7,964 bases of DNA from assembly GCA_019307645.1 (NCBI GenBank), contig JAFDJF010000485.1:1-7964 (forward strand), read 5' to 3'. Every line of letters starts with the position of its first letter. The stretch's first letter is position 1. Shown here piece after piece: positions 1 through 6,186 of the stretch. This DNA is from Deltaproteobacteria bacterium. Its GTDB lineage: Bacteria > Desulfobacterota > DSM-4660 > Desulfatiglandales > Desulfatiglandaceae. Under the pieces are notes generated by a model. That model was not told the DNA's origin. It saw nothing but the letters and a program-made list of their open reading frames with translations, and made no database searches. The translations under genes were made by a program, and so were the position numbers.

Positions 1-2
1 AT

Positions 3-884
3 CACAGGAGATTGGTAAAAGTCCAAATGAAGAGTGCTCTGGGTTCCGGGTATTCCAGGATATTGCCATTCAAAGCCTTCATGAATTTCGGCATAATTCC
101 TGTTGAAATCATCAAATTTTCATATCTCCATGAAGACGAACGCAAAAAAAGAATGCTTGTGGAAGGGATGGAAAATGTAGAGGCCGCGCTGTCTGCAGGC
201 AGAGGAATCATGTGTATTACCGGACATATTTCCAACTGGGAAAACCTTGCCAACATCGGAATGTTCATCAGGAGCAAACTGCACATCGTAATGGCAATAC
301 AGAAAGATCCAAAACTGGAGGCCATTATGAACAGCTTTCGTTCCCGTCTTCCGGGTGTTGAAGTTCTTCCCCCCAAAGGCGGAGTGATTTCAACCCTGAT
401 TGAAACTCTCAAACAGGGCAAACACATCGGTATGATGGTGGATCAAAGGCACCAGCGAAAGTACGGACTGATTTGTGATTTAATGGGCATGCCGGCACTG
501 ACAACCCCTGCGCCGGCATTCGTTGCATTAAAGGCAGATGCAATTATTCTCCCTGTATATTGCACAAGAGGCCATGGAAACACATACCGCGTCTGTTTTG
601 AAAAGCCAATAGACCCGCGAACATTCGGCACTTTAGACGATAGTATGGTAAGTCTCAGAGAGGGGGCACAAACAGAGGCCGTACAAAAACTCAGTGACAA
701 CATTCAGTCCTGGCTGACATCGGTAATCCGGAAGTATCCTGATCAGTGGCTCTGGTTGCATAGCAGATGGATAAGACGAAAATACATGAACAAAATATTC
801 AAGGAAGGGTTGGATTTCAGGGAATACGTGTTCAAGAACGCGGAGAAAATCAGGCAGGAACTTAACTCCCGAGAAAGTGTTTAA
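3..884 (+). CDS. Lysophospholipid/lipid A biosynthesis acyltransferase (LpxL/HtrB-like), 5'-truncated by window edge
   Basis: Membrane-associated acyltransferase of the LpxL/LpxM (HtrB) superfamily, which transfers an acyl chain from acyl-ACP to a lipid A precursor or related lysolipid at the inner membrane. Seen: the catalytic HX4E motif (GHISNWE, His codon at 225-227), the downstream VDQ block followed by the conserved small-residue stretch TTPAPAFVALKADAIILPVY, and the C-terminal signature QWLWLHSRW. The frame is open to the first base. In E. coli LpxL the catalytic His is near residue 132, whereas here it is only about 75 codons from the edge, so roughly 40-60 N-terminal residues, including the usual membrane anchor, lie upstream. 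The TTG at 12 and ATG at 27 are therefore probably not the true start. It ends in TAA, 27 bases before the channel gene on the same strand, suggesting one operon. Which lipid it acylates cannot be told. Confidence 0.88.
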   Translation, partial: HRRLVKVQMKSALGSGYSRILPFKAFMNFGIIPVEIIKFSYLHEDERKKRMLVEGMENVEAALSAGRGIMCITGHISNWENLANIGMFIRSKLHIVMAIQKDPKLEAIMNSFRSRLPGVEVLPPKGGVISTLIETLKQGKHIGMMVDQRHQRKYGLICDLMGMPALTTPAPAFVALKADAIILPVYCTRGHGNTYRVCFEKPIDPRTFGTLDDSMVSLREGAQTEAVQKLSDNIQSWLTSVIRKYPDQWLWLHSRWIRRKYMNKIFKEGLDFREYVFKNAEKIRQELNSRESV

Positions 885-911
885 GGACACTATGTAGTTG
901 CGGAGGCAATC

Positions 912-3281
912 ATGATGTTTCAAAAAAGATTGAAAATTCTTTGCATGCTGGCAATTCTGACTTTTGCGTCGGCTGTTCCATGGGTATCAGCAGGTGCTGA
1001 AGAGGCCGATACCGGAGGAACTCACCCGGAAGGCACAACACAAAAAGCGAAAGAACCTGCCTTGTCTCAAGTTATCCCGGCAACCGTAAGTCTGGACAAA
1101 CAGCTCACTGATCTGAAACAACAGGTGGAGCCGATTTCCGATCTTTCTTCTTTGAAAGGAAAACTCGCTCATCTGGCAGACGGAGTGAATGAACTCTCCA
1201 AACAATGGTCAACCCTGACATCCAAGGGAAGCCCGCGCTATGATCAATTTCAGGATGTAAGGCGGGAATTGGAAAGCAGGGCAAGTTCACTCAAGGAGGT
1301 GAACGAGGACCTCATCAATAGAATTGAAAAAGTCGACGCCTGGAGGAACAAGTGGTCAAAAGAAAACGAGAAATGGGCCGCATGGCGTACCCACCTTAAA
1401 AAACACATGTCCATAAGTTTTGTCAAGCGTGCCTTTAATGAGGCCCAGCAAACCATAGACGAAGCCTTGAGTCTTACCGGTCAGGAGATAAAACCCCTAC
1501 TCGAAACTCAACAGGAAGTCAGCAAAATCCAGTCCGGGATACAATCCCTTGGCGCTGAGATGGACGCCCTGTTTGATCAAGACTGGGAAACAGACCTACG
1601 GGAAACTGCCCCGTCATTCTTTTCCTCCAGCTATTTTTCGCAGATAACAGGTAAAGGGCTGTGGCATAAAATAGTAACGGCTTTCAGTTCCATCATATGG
1701 CCTGATGCCGAGTTTTTCGTCACACATGGATGGATCATCCTCTCCCAGATGTTGCTTGCCTTGATCCTTTCAGTGGGTTTCTTTCATCGTCGCGATTCGT
1801 TGAAGCAGTCGGAAAAATGGCGCTTCCTTGCCACGCGCCCTTTTTCACTTGGAATTTTTGTCGGGATCATAGCCTTTATGCCATTTTACTCGAGAACATT
1901 AGCTTCCTGGAATTTTGTTCTCGCAGCCCCCGGTGCCATTGCCTTCTCACGATTGGTCGGGGCAACCACTCCCGAGATCCGAAAAAGGCGGCTTGTTTAT
2001 TGCCTGGCCGCTTTTTTTATCCTGACCAAATTTTTCCACATGATACATCTTCCTCCACCTCTTTTCCGGCTATATGTATTTTTTGTAGCCCTGACGGGAT
2101 TATTCTTTTGTATCCGGGATGGCCTGGTCAGACCACACCATGAAGATCCGGTTTTCTATAGGTGGCTCCTGCGGTTAGGTGCACTGGTGTTTCTGGTGAT
2201 TCTGATAGCCGCGGCAGGCTCGTATTCCTCATTTGCTTTACGTCTTTTCGAGTCGTCGTTAAGGACAGTTTTTCTGCTCCTGATGTTTCGGATGCTTTTA
2301 ATGTTGGCCAGAGGGGCACTGGAATTTGCCATTAACAGTAAGTCTTTCCAAAAGATTCCGATCATCCGCAACAATGCTTCGGCAATACTCCCTCAGGCAG
2401 TCCGTATACTTTACCTCCTTCTAGGGTTCGTTCTGGTAAGCATCATCCTTTCCTTCTGGGGGGTATACGCCAACCCTGCCAAAGCGATTGAAGGATTATT
2501 GTCCCTGGGATTCACAGCTGGATCACTTGACATCACCGTGGGATTAATCATTGGTGCTGCCGCGTTGCTTTATGGTTCGTTTCTCGCTTCATGGTCGATT
2601 CAGGCGCTTCTCCTGGATGAAGTCCTTCCCAAGAAACATGTGGACCGAGGCATACAGATCTCAATCGCAAGGCTGACCCACTATGCCCTCGTTTTATTGG
2701 GATTCATACTGGCTTTGATGGCCCTGGGGCTGGAATTTACAAATCTCACAATCCTGGGCGGGGCCTTTGGTATCGGCCTCGGGTTCGGACTTCAAGCCAT
2801 AGTAAACAACTTCGCCTCCGGTCTTATCCTGCTGTTTGAAAGACCTGTCAAGATTGGAGACACCATTGAGTTGGCAGACCAGTGGGGTGTAGTCAAGAAG
2901 CTTGGTCTTCGGGCAACGGTGGTCCAGACATATGACAACGCGGAAATTGTCGTCCCCAACAGCGACCTGGTCACAAACCAGGTCACAAACTGGACATTAG
3001 CCGAGCGTCGTGTGAGGCTCAAAATCCCTGTCGGAGTCGCCTATGGATCCGATGTTCCCCTTGTCATGAAAATCTTTATGGAATGCGCAGAAGAACATGC
3101 CCTGGTACTCAAAAACCCGGCGCCGATGGTCCTGTTTATGGGTTTTGGGTCCAGTTCTCTTGATTTCGAGGTTCGCGTCTGGATAGCGGATTTTACCAAC
3201 AGAAGGCTGTCAAAGATTCCGTCAAGCGGATGTCGAGATCCCCTTTCCACAGAGGGACTTGCACTTTCGCAGCATGGATAA
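912..3281 (+). CDS. MscS-family mechanosensitive ion channel, large multi-helix type, with frameshifted C-terminus
   Basis: Stretch-activated channel that relieves osmotic pressure at the inner membrane. ATG codons at 912 and 915 follow GGAGG (902-906); either spacing works. Residues 1-29 form a Sec signal peptide (KRLK, hydrophobic core, VSAGA). Residues ~45-230 are charged and helical, probably a periplasmic coiled coil. Several membrane segments run from ~270 to ~610, as in MscK/MscM-type channels. The MscS core follows: pore-lining helix ~613-640 (GGAFGIGLGFGLQAIVNN), then FERPVKIGDTIE at ~640-651, the beta domain with VVPNSDLVTNQVTNWT, and the alpha/beta domain up to FEVRVWIADFTNRR. The remaining residues (LSKIPSSGC...) do not look like the family. 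The usual ending, EIPFPQRDLHFRS, is encoded in the +1 frame immediately after. The gene probably lost a short non-multiple-of-3 segment near 3206-3212; function is uncertain because the C-terminal vestibule is altered. It lies 27 bases after the acyltransferase gene. Confidence 0.9.
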   Translation: MMFQKRLKILCMLAILTFASAVPWVSAGAEEADTGGTHPEGTTQKAKEPALSQVIPATVSLDKQLTDLKQQVEPISDLSSLKGKLAHLADGVNELSKQWSTLTSKGSPRYDQFQDVRRELESRASSLKEVNEDLINRIEKVDAWRNKWSKENEKWAAWRTHLKKHMSISFVKRAFNEAQQTIDEALSLTGQEIKPLLETQQEVSKIQSGIQSLGAEMDALFDQDWETDLRETAPSFFSSSYFSQITGKGLWHKIVTAFSSIIWPDAEFFVTHGWIILSQMLLALILSVGFFHRRDSLKQSEKWRFLATRPFSLGIFVGIIAFMPFYSRTLASWNFVLAAPGAIAFSRLVGATTPEIRKRRLVYCLAAFFILTKFFHMIHLPPPLFRLYVFFVALTGLFFCIRDGLVRPHHEDPVFYRWLLRLGALVFLVILIAAAGSYSSFALRLFESSLRTVFLLLMFRMLLMLARGALEFAINSKSFQKIPIIRNNASAILPQAVRILYLLLGFVLVSIILSFWGVYANPAKAIEGLLSLGFTAGSLDITVGLIIGAAALLYGSFLASWSIQALLLDEVLPKKHVDRGIQISIARLTHYALVLLGFILALMALGLEFTNLTILGGAFGIGLGFGLQAIVNNFASGLILLFERPVKIGDTIELADQWGVVKKLGLRATVVQTYDNAEIVVPNSDLVTNQVTNWTLAERRVRLKIPVGVAYGSDVPLVMKIFMECAEEHALVLKNPAPMVLFMGFGSSSLDFEVRVWIADFTNRRLSKIPSSGCRDPLSTEGLALSQHG

Positions 3282-3324
3282 ATCTGTTGCAGCATCCCTG
3301 AAAAGCCCTTCGCCTGAAGAATAG
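3208..3324 (+). pseudogene. Out-of-frame remnant of the MscS channel C-terminus
   Basis: Reading the +1 frame relative to the channel ORF from about 3208 gives QRFRQADVEIPFPQRDLH and then FRSMDKSVAASLKSPSPEE, with a TAG stop at 3322-3324. The EIPFPQRDLH block is the standard ending of MscS-family proteins. Between NRR in the main frame and EIPFPQ, family members usually have about 20 residues; only about 9 codons are present here. This points to a net loss of about 30 bases (3n+2) rather than a simple one-base error. A sequencing or assembly error cannot be excluded from sequence alone. Confidence 0.8.
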
Positions 3325-3352
3325 AATGGTGACTGTTTCACATTTAATTCTA

Positions 3353-3360
3353 CAGGAGGC
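3353..3360. repeat. Left target-site duplication of the first MITE (CAGGAGGC)
   Basis: Perfect 8-bp match to 3539-3546, directly abutting the left inverted end. It contains a Shine-Dalgarno sequence that now has no start codon at a suitable distance. Confidence 0.78.
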
Positions 3361-3538
3361 GTAACTACTCAGGTAGATAGGCTGAAGGGGTTTAGGCTGA
3401 AGACTGAAGGAAAAAACTGGGACTTTTCTTCCAGGAATAACGCAGTTACAATAATACAGTAATAGGAGCCAATGTGTGTCACGTTCAATCTTTTACTGAC
3501 AGCCTACAGTCTACAGCCTAACCAACCTAAACAGTTAC
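3361..3538. mobile_element. 178-bp MITE-like element with IS66-type ends, inserted at the Shine-Dalgarno of the usp gene
   Basis: Seen: imperfect terminal inverted repeats (3361-3387 and 3511-3538, about 21 of 28 positions matching with one gap), outermost bases GTAACT...AGTTAC, and an identical 8-bp sequence CAGGAGGC on both sides (3353-3360 and 3539-3546). A further internal inverted pair is 3392-3410 against 3503-3521 (19 bp, two mismatches), and TAGGCTGAAG is directly repeated at 3378 and 3393. No transposase is encoded. Known: IS66-family elements have ends beginning GTAA and make 8-bp duplications, so this is probably a non-autonomous IS66-type derivative. Removing the element and one duplication copy restores a continuous leader running straight into the stress protein start. 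Confidence 0.8.
3424..3452 (+). promoter_or_regulatory. Weak candidate promoter inside the first MITE, reading toward usp
   Basis: A good -10-like hexamer TACAAT (3447-3452) is preceded at 17-base spacing by a poor -35 (TTTTCT, 3424-3429). It would start transcripts just before AGGAG at 3464-3468. This is inference from hexamer matching only. Confidence 0.2.
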
Positions 3539-3546
3539 CAGGAGGC
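3539..3546. repeat. Right target-site duplication of the first MITE (CAGGAGGC), still serving as the usp RBS
   Basis: Perfect copy of 3353-3360, abutting the right inverted end. AGGAGG at 3540-3545 lies four bases before the ATG at 3550, so the duplication left the stress protein gene with an intact ribosome binding site. This also supports 3550 as the true start. Confidence 0.8.
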
Positions 3547-3549
3547 TTC

Positions 3550-4431
3550 ATGAAAATTATGGACAAACATTTACTTATCACCGTAAGCGAACAGCAAAGC
3601 ACCTTGTATGGTGTCCGCTTTGCCGGTAACCTTTTTTCCAACAGGGAAGGGGTGAAATTCACACTCTTTTATACTGTCCCCAGGGGGCCTCAGGTCTGGA
3701 CCGGAGAAAGAGATCATGAAAGTGTCAATGAGGCAGAGATCCAGGCAAAGAAGAATGAGAATAGAGGCCGGAAGGCCTTGAGAACGGCCCGGCAAGAACT
3801 TATGAAAATGGGCTTTGAGGAGGAACAGATAAAGACCAAGCTCCAGCACCGCAGGTTTTCAAAGGCCATAGACATCATACAGGAAGGGGCAGAGGGCCTC
3901 TATGATGCCGTTGTTCTGGGTCGCAGGGGCCTGTCAAGGCTGGAGGAAGCCTTTGATGAAAGCGTCAGCAAAAAAGTTTTGGAAGAGAAATCTAATTTCC
4001 CAATCTGGATTTGCCGCAGGCCCGATCTGGAACGCAAAGGCGTCCTTGTGTGCATAGACGGCTCGGATGCGTCCGAACGTATCCTCGATCATGTGGGCTT
4101 TATATTGGCAGGGGAAAAAGAGCAGGAAGTGACCCTGCTTTCAGTAAATAACTCTCGTCGTTCAAAAAAAGACACGGAAGCGATTCTTTTAACTGCCGGG
4201 GATGCCCTTGTTAAAAACGGTTTTCCGTCAGAAATGATAAAGACCAAAGTTGTCGAGGACTCCAATGTGTCCAGAGCCATTCTCAGTGAAGCAGCAACCG
4301 GTCGATTTTCCGCTGTGGCATCAGGGAGGACGGGCGCGGGTCAAGGCCTGCTGGGGAAAATCTTCATGGGTTCGGTCAGTACCCGGCTTTTTCGAGAATT
4401 AGAGGGATCGGCACTTTGGTTATGTTATTAG
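3550..4431 (+). CDS. Tandem-domain universal stress protein (UspA family)
   Basis: Cytoplasmic stress protein of two Usp domains (293 residues; ~1-157 and ~163-293), likely acting as a nucleotide-binding regulator or chaperone-like factor. Domain 2 keeps the usual features: an N-terminal strand ending in the adenine-contacting Asp (CIDGSDAS, D170), GRTG at 259-262 and a GS pair at 274-275, although two extra residues lie between them compared with the GX2GX9G(S/T) consensus. Domain 1 is degenerate: the Asp position is lost (ITVSEQQS) and GRRG at 124-127 is followed after nine residues by ES instead of GS. Only domain 2 therefore clearly looks able to bind ATP. The start at 3550 is chosen because AGGAGG (3540-3545) precedes it and the Usp fold begins at once. 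An in-frame ATG at 3472 would add 26 residues encoded by the upstream mobile element. No clear terminator follows. Confidence 0.88.
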   Translation: MKIMDKHLLITVSEQQSTLYGVRFAGNLFSNREGVKFTLFYTVPRGPQVWTGERDHESVNEAEIQAKKNENRGRKALRTARQELMKMGFEEEQIKTKLQHRRFSKAIDIIQEGAEGLYDAVVLGRRGLSRLEEAFDESVSKKVLEEKSNFPIWICRRPDLERKGVLVCIDGSDASERILDHVGFILAGEKEQEVTLLSVNNSRRSKKDTEAILLTAGDALVKNGFPSEMIKTKVVEDSNVSRAILSEAATGRFSAVASGRTGAGQGLLGKIFMGSVSTRLFRELEGSALWLCY

Positions 4432-4521
4432 GCAATGGGTAACAGTTACAAAAAGACAAACACAAACATGGACCCGCCCAATATCCTTGTCATTCAGGAA
4501 CCGGCAATATGTGACTTGGTC

Positions 4522-4550
4522 TTGACATACAATGCTAAACTGCTTATACC
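4522..4550 (+). promoter_or_regulatory. Candidate sigma70-type promoter pointing antisense into the nitrilase 3' end
   Basis: Perfect TTGACA (4522-4527), 17-base spacer, TATACC (4545-4550, four of six matches). It lies in the 149-base gap between the convergent usp and nitrilase genes. Initiation near 4557 would yield RNA antisense to the nitrilase end. No credible gene follows on this strand, so it may be a relic, an antisense promoter or chance. The rest of the gap (4432-4580) shows no convincing terminator. Confidence 0.3.
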
Positions 4551-4580
4551 TGAGACTGGAAAAAGCAAGTTCTTATCACC

Positions 4581-5927
4581 CTACCTCATCCTTGAAAAAG
4601 CTCTATCGTTATCAATAGGACGATATATCTCAATGATCCCGGGATCAGTGGAATCCGAGTAATACCGGAAATCAGTGGAATCCGAGTAATACCGGAAATC
4701 CTGATAGTAATCGCCATAGTTCTCTTTTGCGGAATCAACGCCTCCCTTGATGTCAATGCCATGAATGACCAGGAGTTCATCGGGGACAGCTGCAAGACTT
4801 CCATTATTGCATGATGCTTGCAGGAGATTCATTCCGGATGGGGCCCATAATCCGGAACCACCCCAAAATTCATAATAGACTTCTTTGGGCTCTGTGAGTT
4901 TCATCTCCTGGTTTCCTACCGCATTAGAGGCGATGAGCCATATCTGATTCGTTGCCGCTCGGGCGGCTGCCATTAAATTCCATTGGTACCCGTAAACATA
5001 TTTATTGATTATGGGTTTGCAGTGATAGCCTCTCATCTCCTTATAGTCTTCTTTGCCTGTATCACGATTTCCGGTGCCTCTCCAACTGGCGGTTTGGATA
5101 ATTGCATCAACATTGTCCCACATTCTGTATTCTTCGTATATTTGTGAAAAGCACAGGTCATAACATATTGTAAAGCCGAATCGTCCCCATTTTTCCGTCT
5201 CGATCACCAAGAAATCGTCTATACCCGATTGCTCATATGTCTTTTCAACACCCGGTAGAAATGTCTTATCATATATTCGGTTTTCTTCGTTAAATTCAGA
5301 GTATAAGTTTTTACAATCAAAGAACCTGTCTATTACGTATAAGGAATTGAGGAATCGATTTTCCGGCCCTGCAAGCTCCGAGGGCTGTGCCCTTCGGATG
5401 TTGTTGAAGATGATATACTCCAGGCCGTCCCCGAGTTTAGATTGAAGCTGAGACAGCCATTCCATTTGAGCATTCACGGCGCCTTGGTTCATGTATTGCC
5501 AGCAACAATGCAACCCCTTTGACCCAACCGGATCATTATTTTCAGCGTTCCAGAAGTACCCGGTCAAACAGAATTCCGGGAAGACAACCATATTTACATC
5601 ATATTTTTTAAATTCGTCCACGGCATGGAGTATTTGCTGCTTATTCTTTTCAATGCTTGAAACTGAACCCACTTGACTTTCGTCTTTCGGTGCAAAATTT
5701 CGGATATTTGCGATGCCTATGGTAAGGCTGTCTTTTTTTGTTGAATACCACCTTTCAACTACATTGAAAGCAAACTCCCCCCTTTGGGCGACGGTATTTT
5801 TACAGAGGCCATGATTACCCGCTACGGTATCCGATCCTTTTTCATTATATGCATTAAACGGTGTGCAACCGTTAATCGACAAAAGCAGCGCCACAGTAAA
5901 AACACTCTTTAGTAAGTTCCTGTTCAT
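4581..5927 (-). CDS. Carbon-nitrogen hydrolase (nitrilase superfamily) lipoprotein
   Basis: Predicted exported amidase or nitrilase-like hydrolase that cleaves a carbon-nitrogen bond; substrate unknown. The Glu-Lys-Cys triad is visible: Glu118 in VVFPEFCLTGYFW, Lys221 in IYDKTFLPGVEK, and Cys255 in GFTICYDLC. A later RAATNQIWLIASNAVG block also fits the family. The N-terminus is a lipoprotein signal (MNRNLLK, hydrophobic stretch, SINGC with lipidated Cys21), so the enzyme should sit on a periplasmic membrane face. The start at 5927 is preferred: GGAG lies 10 bases upstream and it gives a compact signal peptide. An in-frame ATG at 5960 adds 11 residues but lies inside the target duplication of a mobile element and has no ribosome site. 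Near the C-terminus nine residues (FRYYSDSTD) occur twice in tandem. The overall layout resembles vanin/biotinidase-like enzymes with an extended C-terminus, but that is only a loose comparison. Confidence 0.85.
   Translation of the reverse strand: MNRNLLKSVFTVALLLSINGCTPFNAYNEKGSDTVAGNHGLCKNTVAQRGEFAFNVVERWYSTKKDSLTIGIANIRNFAPKDESQVGSVSSIEKNKQQILHAVDEFKKYDVNMVVFPEFCLTGYFWNAENNDPVGSKGLHCCWQYMNQGAVNAQMEWLSQLQSKLGDGLEYIIFNNIRRAQPSELAGPENRFLNSLYVIDRFFDCKNLYSEFNEENRIYDKTFLPGVEKTYEQSGIDDFLVIETEKWGRFGFTICYDLCFSQIYEEYRMWDNVDAIIQTASWRGTGNRDTGKEDYKEMRGYHCKPIINKYVYGYQWNLMAAARAATNQIWLIASNAVGNQEMKLTEPKEVYYEFWGGSGLWAPSGMNLLQASCNNGSLAAVPDELLVIHGIDIKGGVDSAKENYGDYYQDFRYYSDSTDFRYYSDSTDPGIIEIYRPIDNDRAFSRMR
4644..4697. 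repeat. Perfect 27-bp tandem duplication in the nitrilase gene
   Basis: Two identical 27-base units (4644-4670 and 4671-4697), each starting ATCAGTGGAATCC on the + strand, followed by three more matching bases. The unit length is a multiple of three, so it duplicates nine residues (FRYYSDSTD) without changing frame. Absence of any divergence suggests a recent event. Confidence 0.95.
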
Positions 5928-5951
5928 TCTTCTCAATCTCCGCTCGTTGTT

Positions 5952-5961
5952 ACTGCTCATT
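5952..5961. repeat. Left target-site duplication of the second MITE (ACTGCTCATT)
   Basis: Perfect match to 6106-6115. On the - strand it contains the ATG at 5960, which opens the longer form of the nitrilase reading frame. Confidence 0.85.
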
Positions 5962-6105
5962 CAATGCCGTTAAATTAAGCGCAGTTCTCCCCCCTTTTGT
6001 AAAAGGGGGGTCGGGGGGGATTTGTTGTAATGGCTTAAAAATCCCCCTCAATCCCCCTTTGCGAAAGGGGGACTTGAAGGATAAATCGTTAATTTAACGG
6101 CATTG
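5962..6105. mobile_element. 144-bp MITE with perfect inverted ends, inserted at the nitrilase start
   Basis: The ends CAATGCCGTTAAATTAA (5962-5978) and its exact reverse complement (6089-6105) bound the element; including the next base on each side the inverted match is 18 bp. ACTGCTCATT flanks both sides (5952-5961 and 6106-6115), so the target duplication is 10 bp, or 8 bp if the extra outer base is assigned to the element. Inside are three GC-rich hairpins: 5989-5998 with 6001-6010 (10 bp, 2-base loop), 6015-6023 with 6039-6047 (9 bp), and 6053-6060 with 6064-6071 (8 bp, loop GCG). No coding capacity. The end sequence recalls IS4-type elements, but I am not sure of the family. It now forms the leader of the nitrilase gene. 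Confidence 0.87.
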
Positions 6106-6115
6106 ACTGCTCATT
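6106..6115. repeat. Right target-site duplication of the second MITE (ACTGCTCATT)
   Basis: Perfect copy of 5952-5961. Joining the two flanks with one copy reconstructs the empty site, in which sequence downstream of the solute-binding gene leads directly into the nitrilase frame. Confidence 0.85.
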
Positions 6116-6125
6116 CACTACTTTC

Positions 6126-6143
6126 CGCCGGTTTTGACCGGCG
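6126..6143. other. Hairpin between the solute-binding gene and the second MITE
   Basis: CGCCGG (6126-6131), six-base loop, CCGGCG (6138-6143). It lies just downstream of the solute-binding gene on the - strand, but no T-run follows in either direction, so it is not a classic intrinsic terminator. A perfect 10-bp palindrome CTAACGTTAG (6146-6155) is adjacent. The rest of 6116-6186 shows nothing else. Confidence 0.45.
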
Positions 6144-6186
6144 CACTAACGTTAGGGTAAAACAAGCTATGGCAACCTTTTCTTGC

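Noticed and set aside
3361..3538. CRISPR-like or satellite repeat from the repeated TAGGCTGAAG/CTACAGCCTA motifs
   Set aside because: The copies are few, irregularly spaced and inverted relative to each other; they are explained by the inverted ends of the element.
4435..4662. Possible 75-residue + strand gene after usp
   Set aside because: No ribosome binding site, no recognisable family features, and its second half runs antisense through the nitrilase end and its 27-bp repeat.
5989..6071. Intrinsic terminators or a G-quadruplex from the C/G-rich hairpins
   Set aside because: The hairpins lie symmetrically inside the MITE, lack proper U-tracts, and neither strand has four closely spaced G-runs; they are better explained as parts of the element.
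6126..6155. Integron attC-like or transcription terminator structure
   Set aside because: CTAACGTTAG does not match the attC core consensus layout, and the nearby hairpin lacks a T-run on either strand.
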